Assembly: GCF_002080435.1 (NCBI RefSeq)
Contig: NZ_CP020538.1
Coordinates: forward strand, 2,041,501-2,105,500
Direction of reading: 5' to 3'
DNA from: Sphingobium herbicidovorans
GTDB taxonomy: Bacteria > Pseudomonadota > Alphaproteobacteria > Sphingomonadales > Sphingomonadaceae
DNA: 64,000 nt
Below, in pieces: positions 26,824 to 35,553 of this stretch (the stretch's first letter is position 1; every line of letters begins with the position of its first letter). A program made the position numbers and the translations under genes. Below the pieces are notes generated by a model. It ran no database searches. It was not told the DNA's origin and saw only the letters and a program-made list of their open reading frames with translations.

Positions 26824-27764
26824 TCAGCTTAGCAGCTTCAGGATTTCCTCGTACTTGGCGAGCATATCCTTCAAATCAGCTATTTCATCAGGGCCAACAT
26901 CGGCTGTTAGCTGTAAGCGGCCACCATCCACGTAGGCGGTGACGTTGAGTTTTCCGCCCTTGGCGGACGGCTTAGCAATGTCTCGCTTTTGCGTCGCATG
27001 TGGTGCGTCAACGAGTTCGACTTCGCTCATAGGTATCCCTGCAGGGCTTCCAAAAACGCGCAGGTGTGACCCATCTTCTGAAACCCAATCAACCTTCCGG
27101 GCTTCAAACTGGATCACCCCCCCGATTCCCACTGCACAAAATCCCCGACTTTGACGTTCGGGACGCGCGGAGCCGGAGTTACACCAGGTTCGTTTTCGTC
27201 GGCCTTGTCCTCTTGTTGAGGAGATACCTTAGTGGAATCCTCGAGTCCTGCATAGGCTATTGTGGCTCGGTACGTCGCGATAACCTCGTCAGCCGCAGCC
27301 GGGCTGTAAGGTGCCTCGCCTCCTTCTTCTCTGTCGATCGTCAAATGCGTCCTTATGACGGTATCTGAAAGGCCGCTTGCAACATTGTAGCGATCCCAAA
27401 GCTCGCGATGAATCATTGGACCCAAGGCGGCGTTTTGAATTGCCTCCTGCCTACGCTGAGAGTCGGGGCTGGTATCCAAAATTATTCGTTTTGCTGCGTC
27501 GGTAATCTGGAATTTTCTATTCTTCCCGGTGCCAGAATCCTGCATCAGTCCATATTGGATAAGCGAAGCAGCAGTCCGCCAGACCTTTCCATCGACCGAC
27601 TTCATGCCCCACGCCTCAGCAAGAACTTGAACCCCCGCAGCGTGCGCATTGGCTTTGGAGTAAACCTCCTTTGCCCGTTCAACCGCCTTTCCCAAATCGA
27701 ACATGGGGTAGGGCGGAGACCGGAAGCGCTTCGGTTTTTCGTTCTCATCAGACATCGGGGCCAT
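26824..27764 (-). pseudogene. Passenger gene of unknown function, frameshifted copy
   Basis: Same gene as 23684-24625 but with 7 rather than 8 C at 27117-27123. Reading the minus strand, the frame hits TGA directly after the G-run (QWESGG then stop), giving a protein of about 216 residues that keeps the winged-helix-like part and loses the last ~100 residues. An alternative is a functional truncated product, a slippage switch, or a homopolymer sequencing error. Confidence 0.8.
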
Positions 27765-28024
27765 CACCTTTCCGCCCCTCACTATCGCCCTAGACCTTCC
27801 ACGTCAAGTTACATGGATAGCTCTTAGACCTTTTTTAACTTGCGCCATGTTCGACGGTTGGGCATAGGGGTCGGAGAAAGGAATGACCGATGCCGCCACC
27901 CGCTAGTTGACCCGCGCGCCATGGCACACTGACTTGCGACGCGGATGAATGGCCTGAGGGTCAGGCCGGATCGGAGAGCTTAGGACCTCTACCGACCCGG
28001 TGGGCAAAACCCATTATCGACTGT
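27765..28024. other. Divergent control region of the element cargo, copy 2
   Basis: Identical to 24626-24885, including the GGCCTGA-GGG-TCAGGCC hairpin. Confidence 0.6.
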
Positions 28025-28109
28025 GCCCCCGTGGTGGAACGTAGACACGCCAGCATAGGATGCTGGTGGCCTATAGGCCGTCCCGATGCGAACTCGGGCG
28101 GGGGCACCA
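28025..28109 (+). tRNA. Class II tRNA-like gene, anticodon AGG, copy 2
   Basis: Identical in all 85 positions to 24886-24970; the cloverleaf, long variable arm, A73 and encoded CCA are all preserved. Confidence 0.85.
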
Positions 28110-28129
28110 TTTTTATATATGAGATTTAG

Positions 28130-28531
28130 ATGCCGCTCAACTTTTATCCCCGCGCGGGTCAGGTGCTGATGTGCGACTTTTCAGGCTTCAAGGTTCCTGA
28201 GATGGTGAAGCCGCGCCCTGTGGTGGTGGTATCGCCGCGTTTGCCGCGTAGGTCGGATGTGGTTGCTGTCGTGCCGATCAGTCTTACTGAGCCCACGCAT
28301 TTGATGCCATATCATGTTAGGCTATCGAAGAATTATCATCCGAGTGAGCCCGATGATTTGCCATGTTGGGCAATCGCCGATTTACTGATGAACCTGGGCA
28401 TATACCGTCTCGATGGCTTCAAGGTTGGTCGTCGGAAATGGGAGAACCCGCAGATGACGGGCGACGATCTAGCCGCCGTGAAAGATGCCGTTCTGCACGG
28501 CCTGGGGATGTTTCCAGTTGCCAACTCTTAA
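28130..28531 (+). CDS. PemK/MazF-type toxin-like protein, copy 2
   Basis: Identical to the copy at 24991-25392: 133 residues with the GQVLMCDFSGF and RPVVVVSPRLP core, 20 bp downstream of the tRNA-like gene, no adjacent antitoxin. Two identical doses of a toxin-like gene suggest that it is tightly controlled or harmless in this host. Confidence 0.82.
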   Translation: MPLNFYPRAGQVLMCDFSGFKVPEMVKPRPVVVVSPRLPRRSDVVAVVPISLTEPTHLMPYHVRLSKNYHPSEPDDLPCWAIADLLMNLGIYRLDGFKVGRRKWENPQMTGDDLAAVKDAVLHGLGMFPVANS

Positions 28532-28646
28532 CGCGATTCCTATATGGTGACTACTCCCGGTCATCGGGCTTTAAGACCTAGCTTGCTAGGCAGGCTGCTC
28601 AACGGACGATGACAAGTCCAGAGTAGCCTAGATATTGTCAGTGTCC

Positions 28647-28674
28647 GAAACCCCGTCAGAAATGGCGGGGTTTC
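28647..28674. terminator. Bidirectional terminator between toxin-like and transposase genes, copy 2
   Basis: Same GAAACCCCG/CGGGGTTTC hairpin as in copy 1. Confidence 0.8.
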
Positions 28675-28680
28675 GTCATT

Positions 28681-29673
28681 TTAGCCTACCGTTTCGCTGT
28701 ACGTCAGACGCTTCCCGATAGCGGTTTCAATCACTCGTACTGTGCGAGCGCCATCGCGCTCCTTGCGCGTATTCCAGCGGCGATCAAACTCGGCGAGATA
28801 GCGCGGAAGGTGCTTGTCGCTGACATGATGGAAGGAGCCGATGATGCCCCGCTTGAGCAGGCTATGATAGCTTTCCGCGAAGTTGGTGTGGAAAATCACG
28901 CCGCGAACGAACGTCTTGCTGTGGTCGACCACATGATGGCCGTGGAAGTGCTCTGCAAGGCCCTCATAAGAAAGGTGGGCGTCTGTGATGATCGTCGCGC
29001 TCTGGTCAACGATAGGACGAGCGAGCGATTGCAGAGTGTTCTTGCGAACGTTCGGGACTTTGACGGTCTTAACGTCGCCCTCGCGGTCGATCAGCGTCAT
29101 GACGGCGGTCTTCTTGCCAGCCTTGGCGGTGCGGTTCTTGTGGCGATTGTTCTTCAGCTTGCCGCCGACATACGTTTCATCCAGTTCCACGATGGCATCC
29201 GGGCCGCCGCCAAGCATGCCAGCCATAGGTTCTTGCAGCATGGCCTCGCGAACGCGGTGGCACATGAACCAGGCCGACTTGTAGGTGACGTTCAGTTCCC
29301 GAGCGAGCTGGTTGGCCGAGACGCCCTTCTTGCTGCTGCACATCAGGAAAATGGCATAAATCCACTTGCCGACCGGAATGTGAGCGCCCTCGAAGATACT
29401 CTTGCTGGTGACGCTGAACTTCTGACGGCACTTGCCGCACTTCCACTGCTTGCGGACGGTCGGGATGACGTTCCCGTCCTTGTCCTTGCGCTTGTAGCTG
29501 ACGGCGTAGACCTTCGTACCACCACACGAAATGATTTCGCCGGTCTCGGGATCGGCAGCATCAAGCGGGCAAACGACGTTTCCGTCCGGCCAGCGCAGAT
29601 CGGCCAGGGCTTGCTGTGCGGCGGCTTCGTCAGTGAGGAAGCGGGCGATATCGGTGATGCCATTGATCTGCAT
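28681..29673 (-). CDS. IS1595 (ISXO2-like) family transposase, copy 2
   Basis: Identical to the 330-residue transposase at 25542-26534, with zinc ribbon and DDE-type core intact. Confidence 0.95.
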   Translation of the reverse strand: MQINGITDIARFLTDEAAAQQALADLRWPDGNVVCPLDAADPETGEIISCGGTKVYAVSYKRKDKDGNVIPTVRKQWKCGKCRQKFSVTSKSIFEGAHIPVGKWIYAIFLMCSSKKGVSANQLARELNVTYKSAWFMCHRVREAMLQEPMAGMLGGGPDAIVELDETYVGGKLKNNRHKNRTAKAGKKTAVMTLIDREGDVKTVKVPNVRKNTLQSLARPIVDQSATIITDAHLSYEGLAEHFHGHHVVDHSKTFVRGVIFHTNFAESYHSLLKRGIIGSFHHVSDKHLPRYLAEFDRRWNTRKERDGARTVRVIETAIGKRLTYSETVG

Positions 29674-29698
29674 GGATCATTGTATGGCATACTTTCTT

Positions 29699-29722
29699 GG
29701 TCCAAACAAGTATATAATCGCC
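29699..29722 (-). repeat. Right terminal inverted repeat, copy 2
   Basis: Identical to 26560-26583. Confidence 0.93.
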
Positions 29723-29730
29723 GGAATTTG
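29723..29730 (+). repeat. 8-bp target site repeat, right
   Basis: GGAATTTG following copy 2; third occurrence of the octamer. Confidence 0.9.
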
Positions 29731-29784
29731 CGTCGAATGGCGAGATTGCAGGTTCCGCCAGACTGACGGCAAGAAGCGGGAGAG

Positions 29785-29813
29785 AAAGGGGCTGCTGGCG
29801 CGGCCCCTTTTTT
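29785..29813. terminator. Bidirectional terminator downstream of the OPT gene
   Basis: AAAGGGGC, a 10-base loop, GCCCCTTT followed by further T. It abuts the OPT stop on minus and would also end the interrupted plus-strand gene. Confidence 0.8.
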
Positions 29814-31780
29814 CATGCGAGCGGGATGCTGGCCCAGCGGCGCAGGCGGGCATAGAGAACCGCGATGACCCCGGCGAAGATCAACAGGGCGAGGGGCGCG
29901 GCAAAGGGATTTTCGGCCACCAGCGCAAGCGGCGCGTCGCTGCCGGTTGCGGCGACGATCCCGGCGAAGGCGACGCCGAACAGGCTTTCGCCGACGATGA
30001 AGCCGGTCGCCATCAGCACGCCCATGCGTTCGGCAAAGTCGGGATTGGCCTGACGCAGCGCCCAGCGGTTGTAGAAATGGCCGATCAGTGCGCCCACCGG
30101 GATCAGCAGGGTGAGCGCCATCGGCAGATAGATGCCCATGCCGACCGCGAGCGGGGGCAGGCGCAGCTTGCCCGCCTTGCCCAGCAGTTCGTCGATGACG
30201 ACGACCACCGCACCGATCAGCGCGCCGACGCCAATCAGGTTCCAGTCGAGATCGCCGCCAAGCACGCCCTTTGCCAGCGCCGAAATCAGCGCGGCCTGCG
30301 GTGCGGGGAGTGCGGTTGCCTTGGCCCCCGGCGCGCCTGCAAAGCCAAAGGCGTTGTTGAGAAGGTCCAGCACTGGCGGGATCACCAGCGCGCCGAAGAT
30401 CACGCCCAGCACCAGCGCGAGCTGTTGCTTCCACGGCGTCGCGCCGACGAGCTGGCCAGTCTTGAGATCCTGAAGATTGTCGTTCGATATGGTGGCGATG
30501 CCAAAGACGATGGCGGTCGTGAACAGGGCGTAGGCGATCAGCGCCTGCGATTGTTCGGGATCGCCGCCCGATCCGTAAATGGCGGCGAGGATCAAGGATG
30601 CGCCCAGGACGGCGAGGATGCCCACGCCCGAGATCGGACTGTTCGACGCGCCGATCAGGCCCGCCATATAGCCGCACACCGCCGCGATCACTATCCCCGC
30701 GACAAGGATATAGGCGAGCGTCAGGGCGATGATCGGTGCCGGATTGAGGGCGATCGGCCCCCCTTGCGCAAAGTACCAGAGCAGCACCGCGATGGGGACG
30801 AGCGAGGCGATGATAGTGCCGCCGACGATGCCGATGGGCAGGTCGCGCTCGGTAAGTTCAAGCAGGCCGCCTTCGCCCGCATTGCGCCGCCGCGCCGCCG
30901 CCATCGCGGATCGGATGCCGCTGACAATCGGGCCGAGGATCTTGAGTAGTGTCCAGATCGCCGCCACGCCAATCGTCCCCGCGCCGATGAAGCGGGCCTT
31001 TGTACGGAAGGTCGCGCCCACCACCTCCGCCAGATCGGCGCCCGTGGGCAGCGGGGCCGTGAGCCAGGGGACAAGGCCCAGCCAGCTGATCAGCAGGCCG
31101 ACGAACATGGCGAGGCCGACCGACAGGCCGACCAGATGGCCGACGCCGATCAGCGCCATGGAAAAACTGGTCGAAAGGGATGTCGCGCCGCTGCCGAGTT
31201 TGAAGAAGGTGGCGGCTTCCTCTGCGATCAGTTTCGTCTTGGCGGTGATCGAGAAGGCGGCGGCGGCGAGAGCGCTCATGATGATCGCCGCAAGGCCACG
31301 CCTGTTTTCTTCAAGCCCCTCGCGCGAGCCTGCTCCAACCTTGAGCACTTCGGCGGCGGCGACGCCCTCGGGATAGGGGAGGTCCGATCCGGTCACCAGC
31401 GCGCGGCGCAAGGGCACCGAATACATGACGCCCAAAATGCCGCCGATCGCGATGGTGAAGGCCGAAAGCCAATAGGGAAAACCCTGCCACCAGCCGATGA
31501 TGACCAGCCCCGGCAGCACGAAGATGATCGCCGAAAGCGTGCCCGCCGCCGAAGCGATCGTCTGTACGATGTTGTTTTCCAGGATTGTCCCGGTCGCGAA
31601 CATGCGCAGCACCGCCATGGATATGACGGCGGCAGGGATGGAGGTGGCGAAGGTCAGCCCGATCTTCAGCCCGAGATAGACATTGGCGGCGGTGAAGAGC
31701 AGCGTGATGAGCGCGCCCAGAATGACGCCGCGTAGCGTCAGTTCCGCCATGGGCGTGGCCTTGGCCGAATCGGTGGTCAC
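29813..31780 (-). CDS. OPT family oligopeptide/metal-chelate transporter
   Basis: Inner-membrane transporter of the OPT superfamily; 655 residues from the GTG at 31780, chosen because GAGGGG lies a short distance upstream (a TTG at 31849 is less likely). About 14-16 hydrophobic helices are visible, starting LTLRGVILGALITLLFTAAN and including NVYLGLKIGLTFATSIPAAV, a family signature. Substrate (peptides, siderophore-like or metal complexes) cannot be read from sequence. It is downstream of the SGNH hydrolase with a 65-bp gap. Confidence 0.9.
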   Translation of the reverse strand: MTTDSAKATPMAELTLRGVILGALITLLFTAANVYLGLKIGLTFATSIPAAVISMAVLRMFATGTILENNIVQTIASAAGTLSAIIFVLPGLVIIGWWQGFPYWLSAFTIAIGGILGVMYSVPLRRALVTGSDLPYPEGVAAAEVLKVGAGSREGLEENRRGLAAIIMSALAAAAFSITAKTKLIAEEAATFFKLGSGATSLSTSFSMALIGVGHLVGLSVGLAMFVGLLISWLGLVPWLTAPLPTGADLAEVVGATFRTKARFIGAGTIGVAAIWTLLKILGPIVSGIRSAMAAARRRNAGEGGLLELTERDLPIGIVGGTIIASLVPIAVLLWYFAQGGPIALNPAPIIALTLAYILVAGIVIAAVCGYMAGLIGASNSPISGVGILAVLGASLILAAIYGSGGDPEQSQALIAYALFTTAIVFGIATISNDNLQDLKTGQLVGATPWKQQLALVLGVIFGALVIPPVLDLLNNAFGFAGAPGAKATALPAPQAALISALAKGVLGGDLDWNLIGVGALIGAVVVVIDELLGKAGKLRLPPLAVGMGIYLPMALTLLIPVGALIGHFYNRWALRQANPDFAERMGVLMATGFIVGESLFGVAFAGIVAATGSDAPLALVAENPFAAPLALLIFAGVIAVLYARLRRWASIPLA

Positions 31781-31845
31781 CAGCGTCTTCCCCTCAAGGC
31801 TGTGATTTTTAGAGATGTACGGTAATAATGTTGCTTGACCGTGGA

Positions 31846-32649
31846 TCAATCGGAAAGTGAGGCGCTGCGTCCCATGGGGGCCGTCTTTGCTGGCTGGCCC
31901 GTTACGGAGGCGGTCTCGCCGCGATCCAGCCAGCCATCGACCAGGCGGGTCCAGCGGCTGTAGCCGCGCGCATTCATGTGCAGGCCATCGGGCCTGAACA
32001 GCGACGCGTCGGGCAGCCCGTCGCGGGCCAGCAAGGCGCTGCCGACGTCAAGATAGTCGAAGCGGCCGACGCGGCTGCGCGCGGCGACAGTCATGTTGAC
32101 CGCAGCCATTTTGGGCCAGAGCGTCCAGCGGATCGGCGATGGCTTGAGCGAAAGAAAGGCGATGCGCGACCGGGGATAATCGGCGCGCAGTTTTTTCAGC
32201 AGCGCCAGCAGGTCATGGGCGACCGCAGCGGGGGTCGCTCCGCCGGCAAGGTCATTTTCCCCGACATAGACCAGGATCGACCGGGGTGCGGCGCGCGGCA
32301 ACAGGCGGGGATAGTAATGGAGTACGTCCGGCGTGGTCGCGCCGCCAAAGCCCCGATTGACGGTGGCCTCGTCCGGGAAGCTGCCGCCCGTATTCCACAG
32401 CCGGATGCTTGAACTGCCGAGGAACAATATGCCGCCCGGCGGACCGGTATTGGCTCCATCGGCCTTTGCGAAGGCGGCGATTTCGTTGGAGAAGGGGAAA
32501 ACGGGATCAGCGTTGACGCGGGGCGCTTCGGACGATCCGGGCGCGACCGTCTGCGCGGCCAGCGTCCCGGCTGGAAGCAGCAGCGCGAGCGCGGCCAGCG
32601 CGATCCTAATGCCGATGGAGGGGGCGCAGCTGATATTTGCCGTTGGCAT
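31846..32649 (-). CDS. SGNH/GDSL-family hydrolase, exported
   Basis: 267-residue esterase/lipase-type protein with a signal peptide (IRIALAALALLLPAGTLAAQ). The SGNH blocks are all present: LFLGSSSIRLW (Ser), VNRGFGGATTPD (Gly), VYVGENDLAGG (Asn) and RPDGLHMNARGY (Asp/His). The start was set at the ATG at 32649, overlapping the hspQ 3' end by 44 bp, because a signal peptide directly follows; the upstream extension would only be hspQ read in another frame. Related to the GDSL-like hydrolases of polysaccharide or lipid turnover; substrate unknown. Confidence 0.85.
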   Translation of the reverse strand: MPTANISCAPSIGIRIALAALALLLPAGTLAAQTVAPGSSEAPRVNADPVFPFSNEIAAFAKADGANTGPPGGILFLGSSSIRLWNTGGSFPDEATVNRGFGGATTPDVLHYYPRLLPRAAPRSILVYVGENDLAGGATPAAVAHDLLALLKKLRADYPRSRIAFLSLKPSPIRWTLWPKMAAVNMTVAARSRVGRFDYLDVGSALLARDGLPDASLFRPDGLHMNARGYSRWTRLVDGWLDRGETASVTGQPAKTAPMGRSASLSD

Positions 32650-32977
32650 AGGTGCCGAACATGCCCGTGATGGCCGGGTGGTCCACAGGCTCTTCACTGT
32701 CGTCGGCGAGCAGATTCTGCTGGCTGACATAGGCGACATAGCTGGTTTCGCCATTTTCGGCGAGCAGATGGTAGAAGGGCTGGTGCTTGTCGGGCCGGGA
32801 CTGTTCGGGAATGGCCTGATACCATTCCTCGCTGTTGGCGAAGACAGGGTCGATGTCGAACACCACGCCACGGAAGCCGAAGCTGCGATGCTTTACGACA
32901 TCCCCAATGCTGAAACGCGCGTGGACAACGGGCGGGGCGCTGACATCTGCTCCGAAAATGGCGGTGGTGTTGGTCAT
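32606..32977 (-). CDS. hspQ: Heat shock protein HspQ (YccV-like)
   Basis: 123-residue hemimethylated-DNA-binding/YccV-like protein, in E. coli a Lon specificity factor. Diagnostic: FSIGDVVKHRSFGFRGVVFDIDP near the N-terminus and QPFYHLLAENGETSYVAYVSQQNLL. The ATG at 32977 is set by family alignment. It overlaps the SGNH gene, suggesting co-translation. Confidence 0.93.
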   Translation of the reverse strand: MTNTTAIFGADVSAPPVVHARFSIGDVVKHRSFGFRGVVFDIDPVFANSEEWYQAIPEQSRPDKHQPFYHLLAENGETSYVAYVSQQNLLADDSEEPVDHPAITGMFGTYANGKYQLRPLHRH

Positions 32978-33100
32978 GATGGACAATTTAGGGCGCTTCC
33001 CTTTCGTTACAAGAAAAATACGGTCCAGCCCGCTTGGCAAGCCGACCATCATTCGCTAATGGCCGCCGCTCGACCGGGTCGGTGCACGCCGCCCTTCTGC

Positions 33101-33190
<90 letters not shown>

Positions 33191-33329
33191 CGACTTTCCA
33201 AGTCACCGTTTTTTCGTAACAATCTGATGAGTGACGGGTGGTTCCGGCAGGAACCTTGATCCTTGAAGGTGTTAGTGCTGGAAGATCGTGCAAATGACAT
33301 GTTTGACGCTTTTCTTTCCGGCCGCCTGA

Positions 33330-34016
33330 ATGTTTGATCGATACGTGGCTGAGCCATTGATCCGTGCCGCCGCCTTGTTGCTGGCTCTGTGCCCCGCGCT
33401 TGCATCGGCGATGCCGACGAACCGGCCGACGCCCGGCTATACGCGTGTCGCGATCGAAACATCGGTGGGGACGATCATCGTTGCCGTCGATAACAAGCGG
33501 GCGCCGCGGACGTCCGCGAATTTCCTGGCCTATGTCGATGACGGGCGCTTTGACGGCGTCACCTTTTACCGGGCGGCGCGGCGGAAGAGCAATCCGAAGC
33601 TGGGGCTGATCCAGGGCGGGATCGACACCGACGCGCGGCGATCCTTGCCGCCGATCCCGCATGAGCCCACCAGCAAGACGGGGATCCGCCATCTCGACGC
33701 CACGCTGTCGATGGCGCGGCCCAACCGGCCGGATTCGGCGATGGGCAATTTCTTCATCACGGCTGGCGCGACGCCCAATATGGACGCGCGGGGAGACTAT
33801 ATCGGCTATGCCGCGTTCGGCCATGTGGTGGCGGGAATGGATGTGGTGCAGCGCATCCTGGCGATGCCGACCTGCTGCGGATCGGGGGCCATGCGTGGGC
33901 AGATGATCGTGAAGCGCGTCGAGATCCGGCGTGCGCGGCGGCTGGAGGGCACGGCGAGGCCGACGCGGGGGGTAAAGCCCTGGTTGATCGGATTGCGGCG
34001 CAAGCAGGGCGACTGA
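33330..34016 (+). CDS. Peptidyl-prolyl cis-trans isomerase, cyclophilin type, exported
   Basis: 228 residues with a signal peptide (AAALLLALCPALASA) and a compact bacterial cyclophilin domain: VAIETSVGTIIVAVDNKRAP, ANFLAYVDDGRFDGVTFYRA, LIQGG and NFFITAG. The C-terminal ~25 residues are basic. It acts as a periplasmic folding catalyst. No operon partner upstream; the DUF72 gene follows by 38 bp. Confidence 0.92.
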   Translation: MFDRYVAEPLIRAAALLLALCPALASAMPTNRPTPGYTRVAIETSVGTIIVAVDNKRAPRTSANFLAYVDDGRFDGVTFYRAARRKSNPKLGLIQGGIDTDARRSLPPIPHEPTSKTGIRHLDATLSMARPNRPDSAMGNFFITAGATPNMDARGDYIGYAAFGHVVAGMDVVQRILAMPTCCGSGAMRGQMIVKRVEIRRARRLEGTARPTRGVKPWLIGLRRKQGD

Positions 34017-34054
34017 TTCCGGCCAGTCGGGATGCGGGCGAAGGAGGCGGTTAC

Positions 34055-34798
34055 ATGTCGGCAGGACGGATCAGGATTGGCATCGGCGGATGGACGTTCG
34101 AGCCATGGCGCGGGACCTTCTACCCCGAAGGTCTGCGGCAGAAGGATGAGCTTGCCTATGTGGGTGAGCATCTGACCGCGACTGAGATCAACGCCACCTA
34201 TTACGGCACGCAAAAGCCGGCCAGCTTCGCCAATTGGGCCAAGGCGGTGCCGGACGGATTCCAGTTCGCGGTGAAGGCGTCGCGTTACTGCACCAATCGG
34301 CGCGTCCTGGAGGAGGCGGGCGAATCAATCGCGAAGTTCACCGGCCAGGGGATTGCCGAACTGGGTGATCGGCTGGGACCGATATTGTGGCAATTCATGC
34401 CGACCAAAAAGTTCGATGCGGATGATTTCGGCGCCTTCCTGAAACTGCTGCCCGCCAGTGTCGGTGGTCTGCCGCTGCGCCACGCGCTGGAGGTGCGGCA
34501 TGAAAGTTTCGATGATCCCGTTTTCCTGGCGATGGCGCGGGATGCCGGGGCGGCGGTGGTGCTGGCGGACCATGACGAATATCCCGCGATCGAGGGCCAT
34601 GATGTCGGCTTTTCCTACGCCCGCCTGATGCGCACGCGGGAATCGGAGGCGACCGGCTATAGCGCGGAGGAGATTGAGGGCTGGGCAGACAGGGCGCGCA
34701 CCTTGGCGCGGAAGGGCGACGTCTATGCCTTCTTCATCAGCGGAGCGAAGGTGCGCGCGCCTGCGGCGGCGCAGGCGATGATCGTTGCATTGAGGTAA
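34055..34798 (+). CDS. DUF72 (YecE-like) family protein
   Basis: 247-residue TIM-barrel-like protein of the DUF72/YecE family: IRIGIGGWTFEPWRGTFYPEG at the start, LTATEINATYYGTQKPASFA, FQFAVKASRYCTNRR and LGPILWQFMPTKKF. AAGGAGG lies upstream of the ATG. Biochemical role unknown; some relatives bind metals. Confidence 0.92.
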   Translation: MSAGRIRIGIGGWTFEPWRGTFYPEGLRQKDELAYVGEHLTATEINATYYGTQKPASFANWAKAVPDGFQFAVKASRYCTNRRVLEEAGESIAKFTGQGIAELGDRLGPILWQFMPTKKFDADDFGAFLKLLPASVGGLPLRHALEVRHESFDDPVFLAMARDAGAAVVLADHDEYPAIEGHDVGFSYARLMRTRESEATGYSAEEIEGWADRARTLARKGDVYAFFISGAKVRAPAAAQAMIVALR

Positions 34799-34843
34799 CA
34801 GGGGCTGTTGCATTTGCTGCAACTGCGAACGCGTCCTTTGCGA

Positions 34844-34872
34844 TTGTGACAAACGGGTTACGCGACCATATG
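34844..34872 (+). promoter_or_regulatory. Promoter-like box upstream of a 27-residue ORF
   Basis: TTGTGA and CATATG are separated by 17 bp; the second element lies in ACCATATGCGCCCTTGTC. Almost the same sequence with the same spacing occurs at 45339-45367 upstream of the outer-membrane barrel gene. Confidence 0.6.
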
Positions 34873-34920
34873 CGCCCTTGTCGAACACGACAGATAACAA
34901 AAATTGCAGGAAACGAAACA

Positions 34921-35004
34921 ATGCGGCACACATTCCATGGCGTTGCGCTGATGGTAGCGGTCGGCGCGCAGATGCTGACCTTCTACTCGGTGCTTTTCGC
35001 CTAA
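34921..35004 (+). CDS. Putative 27-residue hydrophobic peptide
   Basis: MRHTFHGVALMVAVGAQMLT then FYSVLFA: a single hydrophobic segment. Supported by an AGGAAA-type ribosome site shortly upstream, the promoter box at 34844-34872 and a strong terminator at 35045. No family known; the transcript could instead be a small RNA. Confidence 0.45.
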   Translation: MRHTFHGVALMVAVGAQMLTFYSVLFA

Positions 35005-35044
35005 GCGATCACAGATCCCTATCTATTCCTCGTCATGAGGAAGC

Positions 35045-35084
35045 CAAAAAAGGCCGCCCGGCATTGTCAGGGCGGCTTTTTTAT
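35045..35084. terminator. Intrinsic terminator
   Basis: AAAAAAGGCCGCCC, a short loop and GGGCGGCTTTTTT form a strong bidirectional hairpin, 40 bp after the 27-codon ORF and before the cyclotransferase gene. Confidence 0.85.
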
Positions 35085-35103
35085 TACTATTGAAGGTCGC
35101 GAT

Positions 35104-35490
35104 ATGACCAGCGACCTGCTTTTCGTTTATGGAACACTCCGCCCCGGATTTGGCGGAGAGAGGGCCGCCTGGCTCGCGTCGGTGGCGCGGCCCGTGGATG
35201 CAGCCATGGCGCGCGGCGCACTATATCGTGTCGATTATTATCCGGCCTTTGTCCCCCAGGCGGATGGATTGGTCGTTGGAGACCTGTTCCACCTGCCCAA
35301 CGCCACTGCGATCCTGGCCACGCTTGATGAATATGAGGAATGCGCGGCGCATTTCCCTGCCCCGCACGAATATCGGCGCGAGCGGGTGCGGGTGCAGACG
35401 ACGGGGGGCGGCGTCGATGCGTGGACATATGTTTACGCGCGCGACGTCGCGGGGCTGGAGCGGATCGCGGGCGGCGACTTCCTCGGCTGA
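35104..35490 (+). CDS. Gamma-glutamylcyclotransferase-like protein
   Basis: 128 residues of the GGCT/YtfP fold: LLFVYGTLRPGFGG (substrate loop), GALYRVDYYPAFV and the catalytic acid in LDEYEECAAHF. YtfP/BtrG-type proteins cyclise gamma-glutamyl amines; the exact substrate is unknown. Followed 63 bp later by the dienelactone hydrolase. Confidence 0.88.
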   Translation: MTSDLLFVYGTLRPGFGGERAAWLASVARPVDAAMARGALYRVDYYPAFVPQADGLVVGDLFHLPNATAILATLDEYEECAAHFPAPHEYRRERVRVQTTGGGVDAWTYVYARDVAGLERIAGGDFLG

Positions 35491-35553
35491 ATGCTTGCGC
35501 TCGACGCGCGAGCCGATAGGCTGCCGCAGGCGGGGAATGCGGAGAGATGAGCG

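Larger units (their letters stand above)
26592..29722. mobile_element. IS1595-type element with passenger genes, copy 2 (tandem)
   Basis: 3131 bp, same orientation as copy 1. By aligned comparison it is identical except for one C missing in the homopolymer at 27117-27123. The terminal repeats are intact. The arrangement octamer-copy-octamer-copy-octamer is a perfect head-to-tail array. Confidence 0.95.

Noticed and set aside
29343..30677. Minus-strand frame running from the OPT region into the second element copy
   Set aside because: It is out of frame with both the OPT gene and the transposase and crosses a terminator and the element boundary.
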